DNA from: Spirosoma sordidisoli
GTDB lineage: Bacteria; Bacteroidota; Bacteroidia; Cytophagales; Spirosomataceae
Assembly: GCF_004138325.1 (NCBI RefSeq)
Contig: NZ_SBLB01000009.1
Coordinates: forward strand, 62,001 to 126,000
Length of the DNA: 64,000 bases
Direction: 5' to 3'
The position numbers and the translations under genes were made by a program. Below, piece by piece: positions 8,541 to 17,043 of the stretch; the first letter of the stretch is position 1; each line of letters opens with the position of its first letter. Below the pieces are notes generated by a model, which was not told the origin of the DNA, did no database searches, and saw only the letters and a program-made list of their open reading frames with translations.

Positions 8541-11500
8541 ATGAAACGAATTCTACCACTCATCCTGCTGACGATCGGATGGGCCACGGCCATGGCTCAG
8601 TCGATCACGATTAAAGGTAAAATCAACGACGGCGAGACCAACGAAGCCGTAGTGGGTGCTAACGTGGCCGTTAAGGGCACCACCAAAGGAACCTCCACCG
8701 ACGCATCGGGCAACTTCTCGCTGGTTGTCGACAAGGGGGTTACCCTGATTGTTTCCAGTATTGGGTATGACAACGCCGAAGTTGTGGCCGGTACCGAAGA
8801 GCTGACCATTCGGCTCCGGCCCAACGACCGCACCTTATCCGAGGTTGTCGTAGTGGGCTACGGGGTGCAGAAGAAGGCTAACCTGACCGGGGCCGTCACC
8901 CAGCTGAAGTCGGCCGATCTGCTGAAACGGCAGGTGGGCACCACCAGCAACCTGCTGCAGGGCCTGGCCCCCGGGGTATCCGTGTTTCAGGGGTCGGGTA
9001 AACCCGGTGCCGACTCGCCCGCCATCCGGATCCGGGGTATCGGGTCCATCTTCTCCAGCCAGGCTCCGCTTATTCTGATCGATGGGATTGTATCGAGTCT
9101 GGATAACGTAGATGCCAATGCCATCGAGAGTATAACCGTACTGAAAGATGCTGCGTCTACGGCTATTTATGGGTCGCGGGCTGCCAACGGGGTTGTTCTC
9201 GTTAGAACCAAACGGGGTGGCACCGGTGGGATTAAGGTCGGATATAATGTGTTTGTCACCAAACAGGAAGCCACCAACATTCCCGAAAAGGTCAGCGCCG
9301 TTGAACACATGGAACTTAGTAACGTGGCCCAGCGCAACCAGACTGGTAATCCCAACGCGTTTGTGTTTTCGCAGGCGTTAATCGACAAATACAAAAATAC
9401 CGCCCCCGACAACCTCGAAGTATTTGACAACGACTGGGTCAAGCTGCTGTTCACCAACAGCGGTCTGATGCAGAACCACAACATTACCGTCGAAGCAGGC
9501 AGCGAAAAAGCCAGCCTGTTTGCCTCCGTCTCGTACCTGAACCAGCAGGGGTTGATTCCGAACAACAGCTTCAACCGCTTCGACCTGCGGCTCAACCCCG
9601 ATATTCGGTTCAACGACAAATTCCGGGTTACGTCTGTCCTGTTTTACAACCAGTCGACCCGGACCGAACCCGCTGGCGGAACCCCCGAGTTTATCATCCG
9701 TCAGGCCATTGGTCTGCCCGCCACGGGACCGGCTAAATTTGGCGACGGTATGTACGGCGACGCGGGCCAGTCGAACCGCCGAAATCCGCTGGGCCAGGCT
9801 GAATCCAGCGGGTTGTTTCAAGTAACCCGGCCTAACATGATGGGGAAGGTTACATTCCTGTACACGCCCATCAAATCCCTGGAAATTGAAGCCAGCGCGG
9901 CCCGTGAACAGTGGCATCCGTATGCAAAGCGGTTCCAGAAGAACTACAATGTATACGCCCCCAACATAGCCAACAGATCCTATGACCTGGTGGCGCCTTA
10001 TCCCGGCACCAACGCTTTGTCGGAAAGGGATACCACGAGTTACCGGACAACATTGCTGGCGCAGGCCACTTACACCTATCGGGATACCAAAAACGAAATC
10101 AAGTTTCTAGTAGGAGCACAGACGGAAGAGGGGACAAACCGAACCCTGAATGCGTCGCGTTCGGACTTTATCAACGAAGAGTTGCCGTATCTGTCGCTGG
10201 GTGGTGCCAACCGCGATAACTCGGGTGGGGCCAACGAGTATGCGCTGGCCGGCTTCTACGGCCGTGTCAACTACGCCTTTCAGGACAAATACCTGCTTGA
10301 AGTGAACGGGCGGTACGATGGATCGTCGCGCTTCTCGCAGGCGCTCAATCGGCAGTGGGGCTTCTTCCCATCGGCATCGGCGGGCTGGGTGTTCAGCAAC
10401 GAGAAGTTCTTCTCGGGCCTAAGCTCGGTCATCTCGTTTGCCAAAATCCGGGCGTCGTACGGAACGCTGGGGAACCAGGGCGTACCGGAATTGTACCCCT
10501 TTGCCGGTACCTATAACTCGGGTAACGATTATTACTTTAACAACGCCATTAACCAGGGTCTGGCGCTCACCGATGCTGTCAACGCAGGCACGACCTGGGA
10601 AAAATCGACCCAGTTTGACCTGGGCGTCGATTTTCAACTGCTCAAGGGACTGACCATTACGGCTGACTATTACGTCCGCAAGATTTCGGACATCCTGATG
10701 CGCCGGCCTATTCCGGGCTATGTGGGTCTGAATCCGGCGTTGCTGAACCTGGGCAAAATGGAGAACCGGGGCTGGGAGCTGTCGGCCACGTACCGCAACC
10801 GCATCGGCGGACTTCGCTACGACGTAACGGGGGTATTGTCGGACGTCAGAAACAAAGTAACCGAACTGCCCGGCGTTCCTTACATCGACGAAGGGCTGCT
10901 CCGGTCGGCCGAAGGGTATGCGCTGCGGTCGTATTTTGGGTACCAGGCCATCGGCTACTTTCAGTCGAGAGAAGATATTGCCAGCAGTCCGACGCACTTT
11001 TTTAACCCGGCGCCCGGCGACATCAAATATGCTGACCTGAACGGCGATGGCAAGGTGAATAACGACGACCGTACGTTTATCGGCAATAACTTCCCCCGCT
11101 ACGAATACAGCATCAACGCCAACCTGGCATACGGGCTGTTTGATCTGAATCTGTTTGGGCAGGGTGTTGCCAGAAAGGAAAACTACATCTCCGGCACCGG
11201 AGCCTGGCCTTTCTTTGCGGGGGATTTCATCCCGTCGCTGCTGTCGTTTCACAAAGATTACTGGACCCCCGAAAATCCCAACGCTGCCTTCCCGCGGCTG
11301 CTGCCGGCCATCGGCGTCAACGGAACGAACTCGTCGTTCTGGGTAAAGAACTCGGCCTACTTCCGGCTGAAAAACGTAAACCTGGGTGTTCGCGTACCGG
11401 ATAACCTGATCCGCAAGCTGGGCGTAGGGTCGGCCCGGTTCTATGTGAGTGCGCAGAACCTGTTTACCCTGACCCCATTCTGGAAAGGATTCGACCCCGA

Positions 11501-11573
11501 AATCAACAACAACACGGCTGAGTTTTACCCGCTCATGAAAACCTATACGGTTGGCCTAAACCTGAAATTCTAG
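8541..11573 (+). CDS. SusC/RagA-family TonB-linked outer membrane protein
   Basis: A 1010-residue outer-membrane transporter. The frame is open from 8499 (TTG), but the ATG at 8541 starts a clean signal peptide (MKRILPLILLTIGWATAMAQ). A carboxypeptidase-regulatory-like β domain follows (residues 20-95), then the TonB box region LSEVVVVGYG, a plug domain (ILIDGIVSSLDNVDANAIES, STAIYGSRAANGVV) and a 22-strand barrel ending in the terminal aromatic residue of LNLKF. It takes up oligosaccharides captured by its SusD partner, whose gene begins 8 bases later. This pair leads the rightward half of the uncharacterised locus. Confidence 0.93.
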   Translation: MKRILPLILLTIGWATAMAQSITIKGKINDGETNEAVVGANVAVKGTTKGTSTDASGNFSLVVDKGVTLIVSSIGYDNAEVVAGTEELTIRLRPNDRTLSEVVVVGYGVQKKANLTGAVTQLKSADLLKRQVGTTSNLLQGLAPGVSVFQGSGKPGADSPAIRIRGIGSIFSSQAPLILIDGIVSSLDNVDANAIESITVLKDAASTAIYGSRAANGVVLVRTKRGGTGGIKVGYNVFVTKQEATNIPEKVSAVEHMELSNVAQRNQTGNPNAFVFSQALIDKYKNTAPDNLEVFDNDWVKLLFTNSGLMQNHNITVEAGSEKASLFASVSYLNQQGLIPNNSFNRFDLRLNPDIRFNDKFRVTSVLFYNQSTRTEPAGGTPEFIIRQAIGLPATGPAKFGDGMYGDAGQSNRRNPLGQAESSGLFQVTRPNMMGKVTFLYTPIKSLEIEASAAREQWHPYAKRFQKNYNVYAPNIANRSYDLVAPYPGTNALSERDTTSYRTTLLAQATYTYRDTKNEIKFLVGAQTEEGTNRTLNASRSDFINEELPYLSLGGANRDNSGGANEYALAGFYGRVNYAFQDKYLLEVNGRYDGSSRFSQALNRQWGFFPSASAGWVFSNEKFFSGLSSVISFAKIRASYGTLGNQGVPELYPFAGTYNSGNDYYFNNAINQGLALTDAVNAGTTWEKSTQFDLGVDFQLLKGLTITADYYVRKISDILMRRPIPGYVGLNPALLNLGKMENRGWELSATYRNRIGGLRYDVTGVLSDVRNKVTELPGVPYIDEGLLRSAEGYALRSYFGYQAIGYFQSREDIASSPTHFFNPAPGDIKYADLNGDGKVNNDDRTFIGNNFPRYEYSINANLAYGLFDLNLFGQGVARKENYISGTGAWPFFAGDFIPSLLSFHKDYWTPENPNAAFPRLLPAIGVNGTNSSFWVKNSAYFRLKNVNLGVRVPDNLIRKLGVGSARFYVSAQNLFTLTPFWKGFDPEINNNTAEFYPLMKTYTVGLNLKF

Positions 11574-11581
11574 ACATCGCC

Positions 11582-13357
11582 ATGAAAAAGACAGTTTCGA
11601 TTATTGCGCTGGCCCTCCTGGCCCTGGGTTGTAAGGATTTTCTGGACCGACAGCCTTTAGATACCCCCTCCAGTGCCACCTTCTACGCCAACGAAGCCGA
11701 AATCCGGATTGGCCTGACGGGTGTCTACAACGCGGCTTTCTGGAACAGCCGCGGCAACGTACCCGACCTGAAACGGATTGAGGGTACTACCGATCTGATC
11801 ATCTCCCGCAAAACCGACCCCGAATCGCTGGTGGCCATGGGAAACCAGGGGCCCTTCGTGATTGGCAACGCCATCTCGGAAACCGGCTGGCAGCAGGGCT
11901 ACCGCCTGATTGCCCGGGCCAACGACCTGCTGGAGGGCATGAAACGGGGCCAGGCCAGAACCAGTAAGGCCAGCTACGACCGGATGCGGGGCGAAGCGCT
12001 AACCCTGAGGGCCTGGGCCTATCTGAACCTGATGACCTGGTACGGCAACGTAGTATATTACACCCAGCCGCTTCAGCCCGATCAGTACGAAACGCAGGCC
12101 CAGACGCCTAAAGAAGAAATTGCCCGCGCGCTTTACAAAGACCTGGACGAAGCCTACACGGGGCTGGATCTGAACCCCGCCGAACGGGGCCGCATGAGCA
12201 AGCACATGGCGCTCGGAATCAAAGCCCGGCTGGCCATGCTGATCAAGGATTACGCCACGGCGGCTGAGGCTACCAACACCATCATAAAAAGTGGCAACCA
12301 CAGCCTGAACCCCAACTACCAGGCGCTGTTCACCCTGGCCGGACAAACCGCCAACGTGGGCCGCGAGGTTATGGGGCAGATGATGTACCCGGCCGAGAAC
12401 CCGAATATCGCGTCGTGGCAGGTGGTTGGGTACACGCCCCGGCAGACCCTGGGTGCCCAAAGTAACAACTTCCCCACCCAGGCCATGGTCGATAAGTTCG
12501 AATGCATTGACGGCAAGCGGATCGATGAATCGCCCCTGTACGACCCGGCCAATCCGAGCCGTAACCGCGATCGCCGACTCCGCTGGACGCTCTACATGCC
12601 CGGCGATACCATTGAGGTCAGGATGGTGAAAGCCGCCAGCCTGCCGTATCAGAACCCGAATCAGCGGTTTATCTACAACATCCACAGCGACCAGATTTTT
12701 CGCTATAACTGGAACACCCAGCGCTATGATGTCATCAACGGCAACCCCGATTTTGTGACCTCATCCAACAGCGTCTGGCAGTTTGGGGCCACGGGGGCCG
12801 TGGGTGGCGTTGGTTATGTTTGGCGGAAATACAACGATCCCGACCAATACGTATGGGAGTTGAAGACGCCGTTTATACTGATGCGTTATGCGGAAATCCT
12901 GCTGACGTATGCCGAAGCAAAAATCGAACAGAACCAGATCGACGCATCCGTTATCGATGCGATCAACGCGGTTCGTCGGCGGGCGGGTCAACCGGCGGCT
13001 ACAGTAACGGATCAGGCCAGACTGCGGCAGCTGGTGCGTCGGGAGCGCGCGGTTGAGTTTGCTACCGAAGGACTCCGGCTGTTCGACATCCGGCGCTGGG
13101 AGATCGTCAAGGAAGTACTGAACGGACCTATTGTCGGAGCGGCCATCAACCCGGCCAACGTGCCGGCCATTCCGTCATTCGGGGCCAAAGGGTCGGTGCA
13201 GGATCTGAACGATATTCCCGATTACTCGGCCAGCATTGCCCAGCGGATCAAAAGCCGCAACGAGACCCGGCAGAACGTGGATAAACACGTGCTCTGGCCG
13301 ATTCCGCAGGGTGAAATCGATAAAAATAAGGCCTTGAAACAGAATTCAGGCTGGTAA
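11582..13357 (+). CDS. SusD/RagB-family nutrient-binding lipoprotein
   Basis: A 591-residue surface lipoprotein: signal peptide with lipobox ending in Cys17 (LALGC), then FLDRQPLDTPSSATFY, the usual SusD start, and a TPR-rich body. The C-terminal RRRAGQPAAT...RRERAVEFATEGLRLFDIRRW stretch is the family's most conserved block, and the end LWPIPQGEIDKNKALKQNSGW is canonical. It forms the lid of the SusC transporter encoded immediately upstream and binds the sugar ligand outside the cell. Confidence 0.93.
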   Translation: MKKTVSIIALALLALGCKDFLDRQPLDTPSSATFYANEAEIRIGLTGVYNAAFWNSRGNVPDLKRIEGTTDLIISRKTDPESLVAMGNQGPFVIGNAISETGWQQGYRLIARANDLLEGMKRGQARTSKASYDRMRGEALTLRAWAYLNLMTWYGNVVYYTQPLQPDQYETQAQTPKEEIARALYKDLDEAYTGLDLNPAERGRMSKHMALGIKARLAMLIKDYATAAEATNTIIKSGNHSLNPNYQALFTLAGQTANVGREVMGQMMYPAENPNIASWQVVGYTPRQTLGAQSNNFPTQAMVDKFECIDGKRIDESPLYDPANPSRNRDRRLRWTLYMPGDTIEVRMVKAASLPYQNPNQRFIYNIHSDQIFRYNWNTQRYDVINGNPDFVTSSNSVWQFGATGAVGGVGYVWRKYNDPDQYVWELKTPFILMRYAEILLTYAEAKIEQNQIDASVIDAINAVRRRAGQPAATVTDQARLRQLVRRERAVEFATEGLRLFDIRRWEIVKEVLNGPIVGAAINPANVPAIPSFGAKGSVQDLNDIPDYSASIAQRIKSRNETRQNVDKHVLWPIPQGEIDKNKALKQNSGW

Positions 13358-13394
13358 TGACCTTGTCCAAGTAGTTAACGTACGCTCACGTCTC

Positions 13395-14534
13395 ATGCAA
13401 AAATTTGTTCTTTTCACCCTGTTGTTTGTCCTGCCTGCCCTACTGGGGCAGTGCAGGCAGACGGCAGCGGTCGAGGCTGGTCCGGGCCGCCCACCCGTAT
13501 CAACCCATTTGCGGGGTGTCTGGCTCACCAATGTGGGCAGCCAGGTCCTGAGTACCCCTGCCGGAATCAGGCAGGCCGTAGCAACCTGTCGGCAAAACGG
13601 CATCAACCACATCTTCGTGGTCATGTGGAACAAAGGCCGGACATTGTACCCCTCGCGTGTGATGAAAAATACCTTCGGTATCGAAATCGACGAAACGCTC
13701 AGCGGTCGTGATCCGCTCCGCGAACTGCTGGATGCGGCTCATGCCGATTCGATCCGGGTATCGGCCTGGATGGAGTATGGCTTTGCTGCCGAAAACAATG
13801 GCTTCGGTGAACACATTCTCCGGCTGAAACCCCAATGGGCCGCGCTCGGTCAGGATGGGCGGGTGGTGGTTAAAAATGGGTTCAAATGGATGAACGCCCT
13901 CAACCCCGACGTGCAGGATTTTATGCTGTCGCTGCTGAAAGAAGTGGCTACCAACTACCCCGACCTGGACGGTATTCAGGGCGACGACCGACTGCCAGCC
14001 CTACCCACCGAATGTGGCTACAATCCGGAAATACTGGCGGCTTACAAACAGGAAACGAACGGCTCGACACCGCTGGACCCGAAAACAGACACGAAGTGGG
14101 TAAACTGGCGGGCCGATCGGCTTAATCAGTTTGCGAAACGCCTGTATACCGAACTGAAAGCCATCCGGCCGTCTTTGCAGATTGCAATGGCCCCCAGCAT
14201 ATACCCCTTTGCAAAAACTGAATATTTGCAGGACTGGCCAACCTGGGTGCAGAACGGATGGGTCGATCTGATTTCCCCACAGGTGTATCGGTACAACATC
14301 GATGCCTACCGGAATGAGCTCGACAAAATCACGACCCAGCAGATTGCGGCCGACAAACTGCCCATGCTGGCTCCGGGGGTGCTGCTGAAGGTCGGAAGTT
14401 ACAAGCCGACCCGTCAGTTTCTGGAGGCCATGATTCGCGAAAACCGATTACATAAACTCAATAATGAAATCTTTTTCTATTACGAAGGCCTTTCCGAGCA
14501 ACCCGACTTTTTTAAAACCTACTCAACTAACTGA
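13395..14534 (+). CDS. GHL10-type glycoside hydrolase-like protein (PF02638 family)
   Basis: A 379-residue exported protein. The start has a hydrophobic signal (MQKFVLFTLLFVLPALLG) with Cys20 in an imperfect lipobox, so it may be a lipoprotein. The mature part starts HLRGVWLTNVGS, then INHIFVVMWNKGRTLYPS, RVSAWMEYGF and DLDGIQGDDRLP, matching the GHL10 TIM-barrel family related to α-amylase-type hydrolases. The acidic residues in WMEYG and GDDR are candidate catalytic groups. It follows SusD by 37 bases and is the only clear depolymerase-like gene of the locus, so it probably acts on the polymer at the cell surface. Confidence 0.82.
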   Translation: MQKFVLFTLLFVLPALLGQCRQTAAVEAGPGRPPVSTHLRGVWLTNVGSQVLSTPAGIRQAVATCRQNGINHIFVVMWNKGRTLYPSRVMKNTFGIEIDETLSGRDPLRELLDAAHADSIRVSAWMEYGFAAENNGFGEHILRLKPQWAALGQDGRVVVKNGFKWMNALNPDVQDFMLSLLKEVATNYPDLDGIQGDDRLPALPTECGYNPEILAAYKQETNGSTPLDPKTDTKWVNWRADRLNQFAKRLYTELKAIRPSLQIAMAPSIYPFAKTEYLQDWPTWVQNGWVDLISPQVYRYNIDAYRNELDKITTQQIAADKLPMLAPGVLLKVGSYKPTRQFLEAMIRENRLHKLNNEIFFYYEGLSEQPDFFKTYSTN

Positions 14535-14632
14535 CTGAATGTAAACTGGATACTGGCGACTCGGTCTCTCCGGCGCGTTGACGACGCTGACCAGTACACA
14601 GGCCTCATTCTCATTTTACACCATTATTTCAC

Positions 14633-15832
14633 ATGACTGTTTTAGACCGGTTCGCCGACCTGTACAAGCGCGAATTACTGACCAATATCATTCCCTTCTG
14701 GCAGGAGCATGCTGTTGATACCGAACAGGGCGGGTATTTTACCTGCCTCAACCGCGATGGTTCGGTTTTCGACACGGACAAGTTCACCTGGTTACAGGGT
14801 CGTCAGGTATGGACCTTTTCAATGCTCTACAACCTCGTCAGCCAAAAGCCCGAATGGCTCGATATGGCGCTGCACGGTGCCGATTTCCTGGAAAAGCACG
14901 GCCGTGCTCCCGATGGGTCCTGGTATTTTTCGACCACCCGGTCGGGCAAACCATTGGTGCAGCCCTACAACATTTTTTCGGATTGTTTCGCCACCATGGG
15001 GTTTGGGCAACTTTACAAAGCCACGAATACGGATCGCCATGCCGACATAGCCAAAACAACGTTTCACCAGATTCTCGATCGGCGGCATCAGCCGAAACGG
15101 GGCTGGGATAAAAGTGTGGCAGGCACGCGGCCGCTGAAGAATTTTGCCTTACCGATGATCCTCTGCAATCTGTCGCTCGAGCTGGAGCACTTACTCGATG
15201 CGTCGCTGGTGAGCGGCTTGATCGACGAGTGTATCCACGAAGTGATGGAGGTATTCTATGATGAATCGCTGGGGCTCATCCGCGAAAACGTGGCGCCGGA
15301 TGGCTCCGTAGTCGACAGTTTTGAGGGGCGGCATCTGAATCCTGGACACGCCATCGAAGCCATGTGGTTCATCATGGATCTGGGGCAGCGGCTCAATAGG
15401 CCCGCACTGATCGAAAAGGCCAAAGAGCTGACCCTTCAGCATCTGGAGTACGGCTGGGACAAAACCCATGGCGGCATCTTCTATTTCCTCGACAGCAAAG
15501 GCTATCCGTCGCAGCACCTTGAATGGGACCAGAAGCTCTGGTGGGTCCACGTCGAAACGCTGGTGGCGCTGCTCAAGGGATACTATTTTACCAAAGATGA
15601 ACGATGCCTGACCTGGTTCCAGAAGGTGCACGACTATACGTTCAACCACTTTCGCGATGCCGAATACGGAGAGTGGTTCGGCTACCTGAACCGCCAGGGC
15701 GAGGTACTGCTCCCATTGAAGGGGGGTAAATGGAAAGGCTGTTTTCACATTCCGCGGGCATTGTACCAGTGCTGGCAGGTGCTGGAGAAGATCGAAGCGA
15801 GTGCCCTTGCCCCCAATTCCTATACGGCCTGA
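14633..15832 (+). CDS. AGE-family epimerase/isomerase (N-acylglucosamine 2-epimerase superfamily)
   Basis: A 399-residue cytoplasmic protein with the (α/α)6-barrel signature of the AGE superfamily: WLQGRQVWTFSMLYN near residue 52, GHAIEAMWFIMD near residue 242, and EWDQKLWWVHVETL near residue 304. The histidines in GHAIE and WVHVE correspond to conserved active-site positions. The superfamily includes GlcNAc 2-epimerases, cellobiose 2-epimerases and mannose isomerases; sequence alone does not decide which. It ends the rightward operon about 100 bases after the GHL10 gene and is followed by a strong terminator. It points to an amino sugar or a glucose/mannose-type product entering the cell. 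Confidence 0.85.
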   Translation: MTVLDRFADLYKRELLTNIIPFWQEHAVDTEQGGYFTCLNRDGSVFDTDKFTWLQGRQVWTFSMLYNLVSQKPEWLDMALHGADFLEKHGRAPDGSWYFSTTRSGKPLVQPYNIFSDCFATMGFGQLYKATNTDRHADIAKTTFHQILDRRHQPKRGWDKSVAGTRPLKNFALPMILCNLSLELEHLLDASLVSGLIDECIHEVMEVFYDESLGLIRENVAPDGSVVDSFEGRHLNPGHAIEAMWFIMDLGQRLNRPALIEKAKELTLQHLEYGWDKTHGGIFYFLDSKGYPSQHLEWDQKLWWVHVETLVALLKGYYFTKDERCLTWFQKVHDYTFNHFRDAEYGEWFGYLNRQGEVLLPLKGGKWKGCFHIPRALYQCWQVLEKIEASALAPNSYTA

Positions 15833-15859
15833 GCATTGGCTGCTTTCTATTAGGTTGTC

Positions 15860-15900
15860 ACGTCGCCCTGGCCAAGCTGTTGCCAGGGCGACGTTTTTTT
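15860..15900 (+). terminator. Rho-independent terminator after the AGE epimerase gene
   Basis: A perfect 13-bp stem (ACGTCGCCCTGGC at 15860-15872 with its complement at 15882-15894), a 9-base loop, and a run of seven T. It closes the SusC-SusD-GHL10-epimerase operon. Confidence 0.9.
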
Positions 15901-16054
15901 AGGAATGCCCTGGGCAAATGCGGGACTGTACAACCGACGGTTGGTTGACGAAGATCTTTTCCGGCTGCGGAGATTCACTGCTGACATAGGGCTGTCATGG
16001 GTGGGCCGTTCCTTTGTAGGGTTAACTAACGGATAAACCTCCAGCAACGCAGAC

Positions 16055-16552
16055 ATGGAAAACACAACCCAAATTGAACCAGCACAGAATCAGGCGTTCC
16101 TCTCATCACAGCAACTGCTCGATCACTGGCAGGCGCACCGGCGGCTCACCCGGCGGCTGATCGAGGCCTTCCCCGCCGATCAGTTTTTCACCTATTCGCT
16201 GGGCGGCATGCGTCCCTGTTCCGAACTGATTGCCGAAATCCTGGGGATGACCGGAGCCGGCATGGAGGGGGTTCGGTCGGGCCGGTGGGATGCCTTTCAG
16301 ACGATGGATGCCAGCAGTAAGGACGAGGTGCTGGCCCAGTGGGACCAGGTTACGGCCCAGATCGATACCATCTGGCCCCAGATTCCGACGAGCCGGTACC
16401 AGGAAGTAGATTTGGCGTTTGGCCTGTATGAGGGCACGATGTACTGGTTCATCCTGTACCTGATCGACAACGAGATTCATCACCGGGCGCAGGCCTACGT
16501 TTATCTGCGCACGTTGGGCATCGAACCCCCTGCTTTCTGGGACCGCTCGTAG
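16055..16552 (+). CDS. DinB-family protein (putative metal-dependent)
   Basis: A 165-residue four-helix-bundle protein of the DinB/YfiT superfamily, recognised from the helix LLDHWQAHRRLTRRLIEAFP and the C-terminal DNEIHHRAQAYVYLR, which carries the conserved metal-site histidines. Such proteins are often thiol transferases or damage-inducible proteins of unknown substrate. It stands alone between the terminator at 15.9 kb and a non-coding stretch. TTCCTTTG near 16010 resembles a -7 element. Function beyond the fold is not assignable. Confidence 0.8.
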   Translation: MENTTQIEPAQNQAFLSSQQLLDHWQAHRRLTRRLIEAFPADQFFTYSLGGMRPCSELIAEILGMTGAGMEGVRSGRWDAFQTMDASSKDEVLAQWDQVTAQIDTIWPQIPTSRYQEVDLAFGLYEGTMYWFILYLIDNEIHHRAQAYVYLRTLGIEPPAFWDRS

Positions 16553-16638
16553 CTGGTGAGCCTAAGGCGCTATGCCTGGACAACGGGTAGGACGACAGTA
16601 CATGAATTGGCTTGTAGGCTATTGTTTTATCATCCCGT

Positions 16639-16700
16639 CGAAGGAGGGATCTAAGCCTGTCTTTACCAGATAGTCAGGAAGGTCTTAGTTCCCTCCTTCG
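16639..16700. repeat. Imperfect inverted repeat (16 of 17 bp) in intergenic region
   Basis: CGAAGGAGGGATCTAAG (16639-16655) pairs with 16684-16700 with one mismatch; the flanks add TCAT...ATGA. The rest of the 490-base gap between the DinB gene and the sensor gene contains no credible gene. The outer TCATCCC motif recurs in hairpins at 27.3 and 40.3 kb, so this may belong to a dispersed repeat family. Confidence 0.65.
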
Positions 16701-17005
16701 CCGAAATGACAGGAAGCAGGGGGGGCGACTTGTTTTTTACGGTAACGGATAACCTGGGCCTGTTTTTAATCGTGCTTTTTACCCAAACCGGTCGCCCGTT
16801 TTCACTACTACTCGGGGGGCATAGGTTGTGTCAAAGGAGGTTCCCGGGAGTAGAATACCCGGGCTGGCGGAATATATCTTACTGGTTACTTTGGCGCTAT
16901 CGGAATTCACCGCCTTCTCACAACGTGCAGTAGCTGTTGATTAGAATTGTTTGGAGGACACAAATATGGATCGCTCGGATCGGTAGAAACTGTGCTTAGA
17001 AGAGC

Positions 17006-17013
17006 TATATTTG
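17006..17013 (+). promoter_or_regulatory. -7 promoter element of the fructan sensor gene
   Basis: TATATTTG matches the Bacteroidetes TAnnTTTG element and lies 30 bases before the ATG of the hybrid sensor. No convincing -33 box is seen. Confidence 0.5.
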
Positions 17014-17043
17014 ACCTGCGAATAGTTTTATTTCACCCCCGTT

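Noticed and set aside
16706..16933. A 75-codon frame upstream of the fructan sensor
   Set aside because: Not protein-like in composition and overlaps a hairpin-rich intergenic region.
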